NCBI GenBank assembly: GCA_963070105.1
Contig: OY718806.1
Span: 6,035,865 to 6,099,864, forward strand
Source of the DNA: Litomosoides sigmodontis
Taxonomy: Eukaryota > Nematoda > Chromadorea > Rhabditida > Onchocercidae
Direction of reading: 5' to 3'
DNA: 64,000 bases
Shown here: positions 18,576 through 40,682 of the stretch, in pieces
Layout: each line of letters begins with the position of its first letter
How positions within the stretch are numbered: the stretch's first letter is position 1
The notes under the pieces: generated by a model
The model's input: only the letters and a program-made list of their open reading frames with translations
Databases searched by the model: none
Told to the model about the DNA's origin: nothing
Translations under genes and position numbers: made by a program

Positions 18576-20874
18576 ATTGTTCAATCGACACTGTTGTTAT
18601 CGATCTTCTCTTTTAAGATTTTCCAACGTTTCAAGAGTTTGGCAATGCAAATTACTTGGAGAAGCTTTTCTTCAGTGAGAATTAGTGCTCTTTATTCATA
18701 AAAAACAGCAAAATCATAAATTAAAACGTTAAGCTAAGGCATCATGCTAAACGCTTTATTTATTCAAGGAGTCCTTTTTAAATTAATATTACTCCATCTA
18801 TTTATTGCAAGCAAGGTATGTCGGATAAAGCATTTGCATTTCAATCCCACCACTATGGTTCAGGAATTTTGAAATCATTTTTACTTTCATTCAATCTCTT
18901 ACGACTTTGAAAGTTACACTTGCTTCATCATCGTCGTTTAATCTTTAAAAAAGATCAAACGACGATGAAGAGGTCAACATCACAAAAGACCGGTAAAATT
19001 TGACGGGTATTTTTTATTCCATCGAAGGCACCGATTTTTCTGAAAAAAAAATAAAAAATTGAAGTGTGCCACTCACACTGTTCAGAAGTTGAAATATTAA
19101 AGGAACCTGATCGTTGTCATCATTCAATCCATCTAAGAAAAGTTGACAACCTTTAACAACGATGAGCCAATAGAGGGCTGGAATGCGTCAATCAATTAGT
19201 GCCTTCATGTCAATTACGCATTTCACAACTCAATTTCACTTTTGTTTTTAAAAAATGATGATGGAAAAAAGAAATAATACAATTTCATTGGAAAAATTTT
19301 AATCTACAAAGTGCGCAAATCTGAGTTTGAGCTGCGACTAATTACAGCTAAAATAAGAAAGTTAATTTCTACTTCAATCGCGCCAAAATGAATGCAACTG
19401 CTGTGTTCAACACTCCTACAGTTATTTTTTAGCCTAAAAATCGTCTTCCTTTCAGATTTCATCGGTTTTGGTTAATTACTTCACTTGAAAATGTCATTGT
19501 TCAGCAGATCACTCTGGGTGTCGCAGTTTCATAGCCGTTATGATATAAACGTTGAAACGCGGAGGTCACCATAAATAACGTGCAGTAGCTGTTCTAGAAT
19601 TTTGATGCATTCTTTCTCGATAACACATTTGTCTACACTGCCCAAAAGGAATCTGAAAAGGAAGTTACGGCGAATGACATTTTTAATAATACCTCTTGTC
19701 CAAATCATTTTATGTGCATTTTTATTTAAGGAATAAATGTGGAACAAAGAAGTTCTGTCAAGCTAAGTGCACATTGTATGCTCATTCAGAAAGGTATCCG
19801 TAGAACGACGTCAAGTGACGTAGTGATCTCTGGCATCTGGTCTCTGAGACCAGTTCTGAATTCGAAACAAACTATCCGAAATATTATTAGGCGAATAGTT
19901 TAGAAAATTCACTTCACTTCTACCAAACAGAATTTGCTTCCATCATCTCCTTGCCTGAGTTAAAGAAAGAAGCATTGAAAAAGATATTGCAGCAGGAAAA
20001 CAGTAATATTGCAGTTATTGAACAAATTCCAAAGTTCTACAACTGCTGATTTCGGAACTTCTTTGGTCGTGCCATCACTTACTTCCTTAGATGCCTATGT
20101 TTTCCACATTTCTTCGATGGACGAGACGATTAAGCGTTTGTTCAAGATTTTAAACTAGTTCAATATATACTTTGTGCTTTTTTGATTTAACTCCAGACTT
20201 ATTTAGAAAGCACCACCTCTGAATACAGGCAAATTATCGTATGGTAAATTGGATTTCATAAGAAAAATATTACTTCACGGAACTAATGAAACAACTGTTT
20301 TAATAACTTACCGTGTAGTACAATATTGTATGCTAATTAGAAATGCGGACTTCCTGTCAATTTCAAACATCGTTTTTAAACCGCACAGTTTATTCCATTT
20401 TTCTTTTAAAAAACTACTGCACGAGCAAAAGACATTCCTTTATATAATTGAATTATAAAATTTTGTTTCAACAATCAATTTTCATAAGACACGAAGCACA
20501 ACTTACAAGATATCATTACTATCTAAAGAATTCCGCGAAAAAAAGTTCGGATATTCCTCACACTTACTTTACAAGAATGTGTCAAGTCCAGAGGATGAGA
20601 TACTCTTTCGCTCTTCAGATAACAATGCAGTATATTGTGTTGCTTCCTTGTCTAGTACGTTTATTGATGCGCGACTCCTAGATAGGATATTGATTCCAGT
20701 AATTGAAATTTTAAATATTAACAAAAATAACAAACACAGTTATGATGAAGCAAATTTAATTAAACCAATTATGATACTCCCAACTTCCTTATCTCTTTTG
20801 TTGGTTTTCGGTCGTTAGCTGATATATGAAGCATTTTTGTAGCATGAAACTACTACTCGGAAATATTTTCAGTC
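18576..20874. other. Region between convergent GST and glutamate receptor genes
   Basis: No supported exon. It holds the hairpin at 18923-18970 and a short perfect palindrome (CTGGTCTC and GAGACCAG around one base) near 19838-19854. The small ORFs at 20249, 20448 and 20579 overlap each other in different frames and show no motif. Confidence 0.5.
18923..18970. other. Strong hairpin
   Basis: The arm CATCGTCGTTTAATCTT is followed after a short A-rich loop by its near-exact reverse complement (AAGATCAAACGACGATG, one mismatch). The stem extends with CTTCAT/ATGAAG after a 3-base bulge. It lies downstream of the GST stop and downstream of the receptor stop on the other strand. Confidence 0.75.
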
Positions 20875-29389
<8,515 letters not shown>

Positions 29390-30039
29390 GTCTTGTGAAG
29401 TATCTGCAATTGAATAATAATTTATGTCTAAAATTTTACAACTTTTCTAACACAATCAACGTTTGAGCGTTTCATCTAATTTTTTAAATGACAGCACAAG
29501 ACTTAAATAACTCATTACTACAGTACTACACTGAAGTGTAATTTACATGATCCTTTGTTTACTGTTAGCCTTATGTATCAAATAACATTGTGACTCAGTG
29601 TCGAGATTCCGAAATGAACTAAATTTCAGGTGATGGTGTTCCATGTGCAGTGTGCTCCCACAATTGTACTTAAAATAAACATTTCCATTCTGATGAATAA
29701 TTATTGTGAGCCCATCATGCAATAGCTGTATTCATGCACTTTCCTCCTCGAAGTAGGCCACTTGCAGTATTGTGAAGATCAGAAACTACAAACTCTCTTC
29801 CATCATGTAATGACATTTCTCTCATTGTTAACACGAAATTCGTCGTTGATGATTTGTCATTTAGTACCTAACGATCCGCAGGAATACTGTATTCCATTGT
29901 TTGTTATCCACCTGCTTGAGAAGAGTTAGGACTAACGCACGACCACTTTTCTCTACTCTTTATCTACCAGTAATTCGTATATCTTTGTATTACAAGCCGT
30001 GTTCTAATTTTTTCGCCTTCATTCTAGGCTAAGTGCGAC

Positions 30040-30165
30040 ATCATCCAATATGTTCAATTAATGGTATCCCTTCTTTGACAAACTAATTATCAATATCAAC
30101 AACACATCAATCTTTTTCAACTCAAACTATCCGGTAGCCCAGAAACTCTTAATTCATAACACAAC
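30040..30165. repeat. Dispersed repeat, copy A
   Basis: It resembles 44559-44675 by eye at about 70 percent over about 120 bases. Shared blocks include ATCCAAT, CAATTAA/CTATTAAG, TTCTTTGA/TTCTTCGA, CTAATTAT/GTAATTAT, ACTATCCGG/CTATTCGG and ACTCTTAATTCA. No coding capacity. Confidence 0.5.
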
Positions 30166-33100
30166 CTTCGGTAAAGCGACCATGCAACAAACTCTTTACA
30201 CATCATTTGGTGACATGAGCCGGAAAAATCTTCAATTCATGACTAGTACTGCCGATCTCATCCACATTCCAATTCACAGGGGTATATCGAAGTGTAACTT
30301 ACTGCTCTAGTCTCATCATCAACAATCTTCTCAGTTATATTATCCACAATACACAACCCCAAGCTATACTCTCAGATCAACAACGAACAAACTAATTGAA
30401 TGATCGACTAAGTCAACTATATTTTTGATGGATAAAGAAGTCCTTAAAAACCCCCCATTGTTTCATTGTTGCAGTCCCAAAGTAGTGCAGTGGTGGAACT
30501 AAATTACAAATTTGAAATTTTGGACATGAACTTGTAATAATTTGAGACGTACGGGCATTCTGATACAGACAGAGCTAATACCTTTAGTCGAAATAACAGT
30601 ATTCGACTGTTTTCGTTGATCTCATCACAGCCAATAATGAATCAATGGCGTTGTAACTAGTCGATGTGTTTTAGTCGATCGGAATCATTGAATGATTATT
30701 CCCCAAGCAATCATAAGAAGTAAATAATCTGGAACGGTTACAACAGATGCAACCAACGTATGTCACTCAGAACGGATCAAGGTTTACAGTAAATAGGATA
30801 AGAAGTAAGTTAAAGAAAGTGCTGAAGCAGAAGATAATTGAGCTGGAACGAATTTTCTGTTGGTTGACATAACTGAATCTTTCAAGTGCCTTAAAAAAAT
30901 CCTAAGAAATATTGGTAAGCACAAAGTAAGGTTGTACGCACATTCATTTAATTTCAAATTAAAACCATTTACTGCTCCCTAGAAGCCTTTGCGCTAATTA
31001 GAGGAGTTCAATTAGTTGCTCGGTTTCTCTATGAAACGATAAACAAAATTTTAATTTAGTATGCATCAGAAATTGGTTGTAATCGCTAATCATGTGAACA
31101 GCACCGTATGGAATTTGGATCTCAAGAAGGAGTGGTTTATAATAAATTTGACTTGCAATTTGTAAAAATTTGAAGCATGATTTTTGATCAGCAATAAATA
31201 AAAAAGTGCAGTAAAAATTGCTAAAGTAATAAAGCGAATACCATTATAGTTTCTATTAGGGGAGTTTTAAAGCTAATTGCAGTGCTCTGAACGGCTTTCA
31301 CCCTATCATAGGAATTCTAAGAGAATTCCAAGTTGATTTAACAAAGCATTCGCTATCGAAAACGATTCCCGCTGTGTCACTCAGTACGTTGAAAAAATGA
31401 AGAAAGAGAAAGAACAACTGTGGCTGCAGTGAGCGGAAGCATAAAAGAGTACGAGAAGAATCGATTATAATGCGCAGAATTTACGAATGAAGCCAAAAAT
31501 CTCCGCACGTTACGTTCAGTAATTAGTTGTTGTAGTAGTAAAGTTTCTCTGCGTACCTCTTCCTCGAGGAAACAGTTGAAAATCAATAATATAACCTATA
31601 AATTTTGGAGTGAGGTAACTGATACATCGCTATTTTGAAAACAGAGTTTTTCGTATCCTACAATCTGGCACCATGGATGTGAAGATAAATAACATCAGCA
31701 CTGGTAATTATTCCAAACCTCATATTAATCACCATTTCATGTACTTCTGCTTTCTTTCTCCTTGTCTTTATACATAATTAGTATCTTTTATGAATTTTCA
31801 AAAGCTTTAATTTTATACCATTCAAATCCAAGTCATTTTAAACTGCACGCCTTATATGCGATTTCAAATTCACATAAATTTTAATAATTTCATCCATTTT
31901 CCAAACTATTCCGAATTTCAAACTGCAAGGAAACAGCGACAAGTTTTTTGAAATTGTCAACAATGTCATTCTATTGTGAAGTGGAAAACCAATGTATCTG
32001 TAAAATCGAATTTCTAGCTCATTGATTAAGATAACCTATCGATTAATTAAAAAAGCATCCAATCAATTAAAATATCTCGCAGGAAAAGTTTTGCCTATTT
32101 TGAGAACTGCTAAAAGAAAATAGATGCACTGAATAAAATTATGCAATGGAAGTTGAAGAAAATGACATTTTGCACAGCCATCAAGGATAATAAAATTTTA
32201 CAGAACGTCAGAATTAACTTTCAATTTTTAGCTTTTAATACAGCCGATTTGCAGAAATACTGCTTCACTCATACAGCAGCCATGTGGTATATTTATTGTA
32301 AATGGCTGTTGTAACTGGAAGACAGAACTGAAAGAAAAGTATTTCGGTCATGTTTCAAATTGAAATTATTTTGGTCAATCGCAATCTCCCAATTCCATAG
32401 CTTTTCAAAGAAACTTTTCTGGGGAAAACGGAAAGTTTTTAGTTGCTGATGCTAAGAGGAAAACATCTCTTCGACTTATGTTGTTTTGTTCCTAAACTGC
32501 CTTCACTTATTACGAATTCAGTTGAGTTACTTTAACTTCATCAGGCCTTCATCAAATTTCGAGAACGAATCAGTCAACAATTTTTTTTTCAAACTGAAAA
32601 GGCCATAATTTTTTCAAACTGAAAAGGACTAATTCCAATTATAAATCTTTTCGTTCTCGTACAAAATTGTGAGGAAAGGATTTGGGAGAGCGAAATCAAG
32701 TATTTCGCCCTCTCAAACTCTCTATTGTAACAAATATCGCAATTAGCGCAATCAACAAGAATTAAACAGTTGAGCAAAAACTTCATGGATATCAAAAAAT
32801 AGAGCGTGTTTTTACAAATTTCAAATTTTTCTTCAATTACGAATTGCTAAAAATTTCAAAGACCTGCAATAATCGGAAGGATTAGAACTCATGCAACATT
32901 ACTTTCGGAAAATGTGTATATACAATGTTCATATACATGTGTATATATACAGTTGACGACTAAGATTTGATTTAAAAAGTATTGGTTCATTATAATTTTG
33001 AAATTCTCTAACAGCTCTTCGAGGAACAGGAAGAAGTGGCTTACAAGTCTGGACAATTGAGAGAAAACTGCGCGCGTGTCGAATGTCGAAATTGCGCAAC

Positions 33101-34049
33101 GTTTGATGCAATTTAGCTTTTCTTCTTCTTTCAAATTTCTCCTTTTCATTTTCTGAAACGAATTAGCCAAGCAAGGGATGTCGGTAGCGTAGAAAAGCTC
33201 TTTCTTTCTTTCGTTTTTGATGAAGAAAAAAATTGGTAGCAAATACTATTCGCGGATAAGCATTGAGAATAGTTTACAACCAATTAAATTACTATAAACT
33301 ATGGCAATGAAAATATTAGTTGGATTTGAATAATTCTATTTTTAAAAATTTTTTGACAAAGAAAGAACTTTGATTCATGGTACTACATTAAGGTAGAAGT
33401 GTTTGAGAGGAATTTGGGAAAATTTCAACCGACTGGAAGAGAATTGATGTTACACAGCAAAATGAAGCACACATTTAGCATCTATCAGCTTATAAAATAG
33501 GATTGCTTCATGAAGTCTAATTGGTAGAGTTTACTTAAAGTGAAATTAAAATGGAGAGCATAAGAAATTCAAAAAAATTATTAAGCATATTGGTAGATAG
33601 AAGATATGCAAAATTTATAAAGATGCACATCAAACAAGGCGAAAGAACTAAAATAAATTACTAATTAAACAAGTACGAATGAGGAGAAAAATAGTGAGAT
33701 GAATGAACCGGAGGAGAATTGCTTTTTGACTTGTTTCATATTTTCGTCTGTATCCATGTTGGAACTCATCATTCAACCAATGAATATCCCTGCAGTAATC
33801 TGTTCTTAATCAGTACTGATGTTAAATGAGCTTAATTGTTTGCCGTCCATCAGATAAATTACTTACAGCAAGAATGACGTTTTGTGTTCTTCTCCAGGAA
33901 CTAAACTAGGATGATGGAATAATATCTTGAAGTGATTGCAGTTTGATTAGCACGTACTCATGGAGTACTCCATTCTTCATCATTTCACAAATTATGACGA
34001 TGCGTTACGTTTTGCAAATGAAATGATGTCAGTAAACGTAAAACAAGTT

Positions 34050-34200
<151 letters not shown>

Positions 34201-37200
34201 AGGAGGATGATAACGAAAAAGACATTGCAACATATTAAATGCTCGATGATTGCTGTTCCATTTTTCATCTTTTAGATCAATTAGGATAATCAATCAGCCA
34301 ATCACGTCTCGGTTTCATGCCGCGGTAGATGACAAAGGACACTTCTGACAAATATTGTTTTTACTTATATTTCATTAACATTTTCACAGAAGAAATGGAT
34401 CGAAAAATTCCGTCTTAAAGGGAAATTACTTAAATTGGTCAAATAGGAGGTTAGCATTTCTTTCAAAATTTTATGTAGCTTATAGCTTAAATAGAAATTT
34501 ACAATGTGCAGCATTTCTAAATCTCTTTGTTAAGTGAATTTAGAAAGTAAGCCATCAATAACGTATAAATAAGCAAATTCTAATATCCTTCTACAGTGAG
34601 AAGCTTTCTAAACTATATTAATCAAGACTTATAAGGATAGTGAAAATTTCCAGATTTTGTTTGGAAAAACATTTGTCGAGAGCAGTGTGGTGTTCAGTAC
34701 ATCCTCCACCACTTGGTTTCTATAAAAACAAAGAGCGTCTCGTCACACCAAGTCCATCTTCATTGTTGGAGGGATGAAGATTTTAAGATGATGCTATAAC
34801 CCTTTGGAAAAATAGTCGAGAGGTTTGGAAAAGCGTAGAAGCAGTGAGCGGCAGCAGCGCTAACATGTCTTATTGTATTACATTGAAAATTCGGAAACTG
34901 GCAAATCGGAAGAATTTATTCACAAATGACATTTTTCATTTGATACGGCAAGTGAGAAATGATAATTTAGAACTGACAGCACTTTCTTCCTATACTTCCC
35001 CATAATCCACGTATGTGTGTGCTATATTCCATTAATTGTGTGCTTGTTTGTTTAGTGAGCGCTTTGATTCGCATGTAGATGAATTTGGTCATTTGTCCTT
35101 TGTCTCCTTCACTTCAGACTAACGCTTACTTTCCTACAACAACTGCCATGAATTGCTTTGCGTGAATCAGTTCTAGAAATTCCTGGATTACAACACCTTT
35201 CTTTTTTTCAGCTTTACAAACATTTCGAAACAACGAAATGATGCGGTCTGTTCACTTAAGAGAGAATGTTGATAGTTTAGATACTTAATACTTACTTTCT
35301 TGGTGCGATTAAAGTTTCTGGCAATGTATCTGCTTATTTTCAACAACTCTGAAAACGGAATAGTCTTGTAGGTTGACTGCATGAAAAGAAGTGAAGCTAA
35401 AAAATGGTGGCGGAAAGAGTGAACAGAGTTGTTGTTCGTGTCCGTACCCGCTTATTTCTTTATCTGAAAATTGTTTAGAACCAGTTCATCGAGTCGTTTT
35501 ACTGAGCTATTTGCTGAGATGAATATCTTTTGCAAAAAAAGATTTCTCACTTTCAAAAAAGAAGAAAAAAGACAAAAACAGCAATCTTTTTTTCAACTGT
35601 TGTTTGTGGGCATGCTCAAATTTGCGCATAAATTGATGATATCCTGTTCCCATTAATGGAATTTCCATAATTTATCCCACTTTCCCTTCCTACCTCTTCC
35701 CCCTCCCTACCGCTCGGTCTCAAACACAAACACTGTTGGTTTCTGTTTACAAATAGAACACTGTTTCTGCAGATGGGTCAACAGCGCTTTTTTATTCTAC
35801 AATTGACTGATGTCAAACTGTTCTGAAATTTATTTGCTTTTTGAATTAAAAGAGAATGCGTCTTTCCCCTTTCGTTTGCTTACAGCATTGACCACCTGAA
35901 CAATCACATCTAGAGAATGGAGAAGGTTGAGGTGCTAGGAATTTCTCCTTGTCTACATTACAAAACCGATGAAACGGGTCATTCTCACAATCTGGATTGC
36001 TTCTTAACACCGTAATATTGTATACCGACCCTCACATTCCCTTTGGTTTTCCTGTGGTTCACTTTTACTTACTATTATATAGAGCAGTAAATGAAGGAGA
36101 AGACCCAAATCACAATAGTTTGATCGAAATTGTTAACTTCATTTTGTTGTGTCATTCTTCATACAGTATCGACTGCATTGTGTTCGTGCAACGTTTTCCA
36201 TTAAAATGATGTACCATTCGCTGATATCTGTACTGTAAAGTTGCACGACAAGTCCTTACGTCTATTCCACTCTTTTTCTTTTAATTTGGGAATTTTATCT
36301 AATTGTTTCGAACCGAAATTAGATTCAATCGTTAGAAGTAAATGGAAGTTTTAAGAAAGCTGTATACTGAGAGGAGTATCAGTTAAAGGGAAATTATTAA
36401 TTGCCATAATAATTTAGGGCAAATGCAAATTTTCGTCTTATTTTTTCCTCAGTGGGTGAGGGTGAGGAGGAACGAAATGAGTTGGAAATTTAGGGAATGA
36501 GAGCGTAGTGATATTCAATCCAGCAAAACTGTAATAGTAAAACGGATGAAGAGAGCAGAAATTGTGAGTGGCGGTGAAAAGACAAAATGCGCACCCATTC
36601 GTACGGGAATTGCACAAATCCGTTTTTGGGATTCTAATCACCAACACACATCGATGCCAATTTTCCAACGACAGTGCCGAATTTAGGGGTAGCGATAGAC
36701 AGGCCCTCTTCTCTTGTCACCTTTTTCGATTTGCTCCATCCTTCCTTCAGAAAAGGTGCGCCATCCTAAAATGTTATTTTCATCTTGTTTTTACTTCCTG
36801 CTTCCTTTTCCATTGCTGTCATTTTTCCCACTTCCATGCTGTATTATTTCCCATTTTTTTTCGTTTCAATAAATGTTCTTTGCATCTTGAGACAAAGTTA
36901 ATGCATCTAAGAGAGAACTAATAGTTGAAATTTAATTTAAGCACTAAATTTTATATTCTTCAACTAATGCGGAATAAGCAGCAGAAAAGGTTGGGAAGTC
37001 AAAACAAATGAAAAATACCAAACTTAGGTGAAAATAAATGTGAATTTTGGACTATGCGAGAAATTTCTACATAAAATAGAACTTTTAATAAGCGTTGCCA
37101 TGCTTTTCGAAACGTTCTCTAATGGATTTTCAAAGGTAATATAGTAATAATTATAATAATATGATATAGAGGTGACGTGATTAAATTTCTTTTTTTTTAT

Positions 37201-37347
37201 GAATTTGAAAAGCTTTCCTTTCCACTACTTGACGTCTAACACCTCATGTTGTAAACTTTTTCGAGTGTTCATGCGTAAAACGCTTATTCCATCGCTAAAA
37301 TACAGTCTGAAGTTTTTAAGGAGATTTAAATTTTTGTTTAAATTTGT

Positions 37348-37383
37348 TTGAATTAATTTTCAGAAGACGGCAAGCATTTGTCG
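37348..37383 (+). promoter_or_regulatory. Probable spliced-leader acceptor of the ZP gene
   Basis: GAATTAATTTTCAG ends at 37363, just 20 bases before the ATG, with no intervening ATG. This is the classic layout of a nematode trans-splice site. Confidence 0.65.
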
Positions 37384-39381
37384 ATGCGCGCATCACTTAT
37401 TTTAACAATCTTTACAGCATTAATGGTGAGTGTTGTATTGAATTAGAGTGCTAGCAAGACTCTTCATATCAAATGTCGGCCAAATAAATGTGCATTCATC
37501 ATTTGAATTGTTGGTTTACTTTTCGATCTATGAAGCTTAAATGAATGCTTGAAAGAAAAGCAGCATATAAATTTTACAGAGCAACGTCAAAGGCACTGTT
37601 GCTGACAATGGTGTTCTCGGTGATCCATTTGTTCAATGTGGTGACAATTATATCGAAGTAGGTCGATGAGCTGTTAAGTTTAATTGAATTTTCAGTACAG
37701 AAGATTACTAGTGGAAAGGCAAAAAGGGTGGTCTACAGCTTGACAGACGTCGTTGTGCTACCCTTTCACATGTCCAAGGAGAAATTTCCGCTTCAATTGA
37801 ATCGTGTTATTTTCACTTTAAAAAAATGCGAAAGTCAGCGCAGAGCAAATGTCATGCTCGAACAAGAAATTTTTTGCTGAAAACTTGTTTTAGAAATAAT
37901 TCATACGTTGGTGATTTTGGATGACAATGGAAAAAATGTTTCATTATATATTTATAATTACACTAAAAAGTTCACAGGTTTTGAACTCAAATTTAGGTAT
38001 AAAGGAAAAATATGTGAATTCTATTCATGTTAAATAGAGAACCCTTTACTTAACGTTCATAATTAAGGTACAATTTGAAACACGAAGTACTTTCAAAGGG
38101 ATGATATTTGTGGAAGACCACTTAGCAGATCCGTCATGTCGGTCGGTTGCTGCTGAAAATGTGGACGACAGAGGACGAAATGCATCGATCAGACTTGGAT
38201 TTAAAAGTTGTGATATTGAGAGAAGGCGATCGGTAGGATCAGACATTTATCAAATAGTTTAGAATTGCTAAATGATATTTATTTCATTTATTTTTGTTAT
38301 TTTTTAGAATAACCCACGTGGCATGTATATAACAACATCACTCTTTCTGGCATTCCAACCCGATTTTCTCAGCAAAATTGACCGTGTTTATGTGGTACAA
38401 TGTTTATACATGGAAGTGGAAAAAGTTTTTGAAAAACAAATACAAGTAAAGTAAGTTGGTATCATCCTTTAGGATTTTGACCTATTTTCTCGTATTATCA
38501 ATCACTTCCTTTTAATGTATATTAGATTACTTTTGCTACTTTAGGCCTTATTATTCCATCGTCGTTACAGTAATTAATAGACCTAATAGTATTATAGTTT
38601 TCCAGCTTGCGAATTTCAGGATGAATCCCGCTCCAACCCAAACCAAACAGGTACCGATGCCAGTTTGTAAGTACGAGATTCTCGACGGATCACCTGCCGG
38701 GCCACCTGTATTTTACGCTGTCATCGGACAAATGGTGCGATTAAGGAAACACTTTTTTTTGCAATATTATTTATTTAGTTAGTTACACTCCATAAATTAG
38801 GCAAACGTGATAAATTACTCCAATTTGCAAAGAGTTAGGATGTTCTGTAACCTGTTACCTAAATAAATTTGTAAACTTAGTAAATAAAGTAACTCTCCTT
38901 GATTTAGGTCTATCACAAATGGACATGTGAAACGGATGCCGAGAATCAGTTCTGTATGACAGTGCACAGTTGTTTTGTGGACGACGGAAACGGTGATCGG
39001 GTTCAGCTTATTGATGAACAAGGGTAAATGAGTTTTTAAAATGCAGTGGCTTCAGTGGACAGTCGATGAATATTTATAACTATCCCACAAAGGGAACGGA
39101 GAAAAGAGATTATAATAATTGGATTTCAGATTTCAAAAAATTTTGATATTTAGAATGATCACTGTTTTAGAAATGAGGTATCATGCTTGTTTTTCTAATG
39201 CAGATGTGCGAAGGACAAATATTTATTACAAAATCTGGAATATGTGTCAGATTTAATGGCGGGTAAGGAAGCGCATGTTTATAAGTATGCTGATCGACAA
39301 AGTTTATTCTTCGATTGCAAAATATCAATAACAGTAAAAGAACCGAACCAGGAATACTGCTCCGTTAGAATGAATTTTTGA
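37384..39381 (+). CDS. ZP-domain cuticlin-like secreted protein, complete
   Basis: Seven exons: 37384-37425, 37580-37657, 38068-38232, 38308-38450, 38620-38734, 38908-39023, 39204-39381, giving about 278 aa. Exon 1 is a signal peptide (MRASLILTIFTALM). The zona pellucida domain fills nearly all the rest: VQFETRSTFKGMIFVEDH, GMYITTSLFLAFQPDFLSKI, QCLYMEVEK, VPMPVCKYEILDGSPAGPP, VYHKWTCE, HSCFVDDGNGD, EYVSDLMAGKEAHVYKYAD. These match nematode cuticlins such as CUT-1, which polymerise extracellularly in the cuticle, for example under alae. I count about 11 cysteines. The protein stops right after the ZP-C part: no membrane helix, Ala-rich tail or basic furin-type site is visible downstream, unlike longer cuticlins. 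An AATAAA follows at 39391. Confidence 0.93.
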
Positions 39382-39390
39382 ATTTCATTC

Positions 39391-39396
39391 AATAAA
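39391..39396 (+). promoter_or_regulatory. Polyadenylation signal of the ZP gene
   Basis: A perfect AATAAA lies 10 bases after the ZP gene stop codon, implying a very short 3' UTR. Confidence 0.6.
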
Positions 39397-40219
39397 CAAC
39401 TATCTGTTGTCTTCCAAGTAAAGAATTAATTACAATCACTGGCAAGTGATACTCTTCAATAGTTTTTCGCATTGACTTTTGATTGTCATTTTACTTCTTT
39501 GAGATTTCATTAACAGAGAAGTGCTCAGAATATGATATCACTGTTTCCAATCACTTTGCCTTCTGCAGACAATAAAGGAGCAAAAAAATTAAGCTCTCAA
39601 AATATCTCCCTACTTGAAAAACAGAGGGGACAAGCAGATTTTCATTGGCTGTAACAAAGTTGGGAGACACTTCACTTCTAGATTCCAACGTGTCTGGAGC
39701 CACCAAGACGAAGACGACAGACTTCGTTGCAGCTCGAACCACAAGTACGAGAAAGTCAGTTGCCTGAGGACACTTCACAAGTAAAAGAACATGCATCAGC
39801 GAAGAGTAATGGAATGATAAATCATTCAATTTTTTTCCAATTTTTTCTCAATTTTTTAATCTTTTTTATTCAATTTTTTTTAAATCATTCAATTAACTGT
39901 CCTTAATAATATATCTTGCAAATATTCATATTTTCAAAAACCTTATCATTGCTCTATCATCATTTAAACAATGAAATTTTTCGTATGAAATTTGTACATG
40001 AGCTGATAGGCCTGAGTTAGTGATCCAATGAACTTAGTAAATCAGATAGACAATTAACTCGTCACAAATAATTTGTCGGTTTTCTATAAGTTAGAAAAGT
40101 ACGCGAACTTTTGGTGAATTTTGTTCTTGAACAAAATTACATTTTTATGCTTTAGACTTTCTTTGAGCAATTTTTATATGGCTTGCCTTCCACCAACACA
40201 TAGGGAATCAGTATTGCAG
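39397..40219. other. Gap with one orphan exon-like ORF
   Basis: A plus-strand frame at about 39590-39785 reads ALKISPYLKNRGDKQ, then IFIGCNKVGRHFTSR and a basic Cys-containing stretch ending in a stop. It looks more protein-like than its surroundings and could start after an AG at 39590 or 39634. I find no matching upstream exon, so I do not call a gene. A TTTTTT-rich tract follows (39830-39885). Confidence 0.3.
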
Positions 40220-40236
40220 GGGAATTTGAATTGGAA

Positions 40237-40682
40237 ATGAAGCTTAACCTTCCACACAACCAAATTGAAAAAATTAGCTGGTTTGATGGCAATTTCAGTG
40301 TTTATCAGGTGATTTTCGTGGTTACTTTGATTTTTGCATGCAAATCAATTAGAAAAACATAGTTTTGAAAAGAATGCTTTCCAGGATGCGTTCTGTATGT
40401 CATCGCTTGGCCTCGGCACAATTGCAGCAGTGAATTTAGTTATGATCTCAACATCAGCTGTATTTTTCTACGGCAGTTGTAAGCATTCATTAGGTGAAGC
40501 AATGGAATAGACACGGACCTCATTGTGGAATTCAAAGTTCTCAACATTCTGGAAAGGTCTCATTTCCTAGCTTCAGATTTTCAGTTGTTCCGACGTCAGT
40601 GTTCAGATATTTACTGGACATGCAAAAGAATTCAGTTTTGCTCTATGAAATTTATACCTACAGATTTCCAAGGCTTCTATAA
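40237..40682 (+). CDS. Small single-pass membrane protein, unrecognised
   Basis: Three phase-matched exons: 40237-40308, 40385-40493, 40585-40682, giving 92 aa. The ATG lies 17 bases after an ATTGCAG acceptor, consistent with trans-splicing. The N-terminus is MKLNLPHNQIEKISWFDGNF; exon 2 carries one hydrophobic segment (LGTIAAVNLVMISTSAVFFY); the C-terminus is short and mixed. The introns are 76 and 91 bases, the size typical of this genome. Both introns are GT-AG. I do not recognise the family and a chance model cannot be excluded. Confidence 0.38.

Noticed and set aside
32889..33242. 117-codon minus ORF
   Set aside because: Low-complexity Lys/Phe/Leu composition, overlapped by another frame, no splice or motif support.
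36568..36921. 117-codon plus ORF rich in Phe, His and Cys
   Set aside because: TC-rich DNA gives this composition; no conserved feature.
37690..38040. Open frame in ZP intron 2
   Set aside because: Exon 2 joins directly to 38068 in phase and reproduces the ZP-N sequence; the frame is intron.
39551..39829. 92-codon minus ORF
   Set aside because: The opposite strand over the same bases is more protein-like, and neither has a partner exon.
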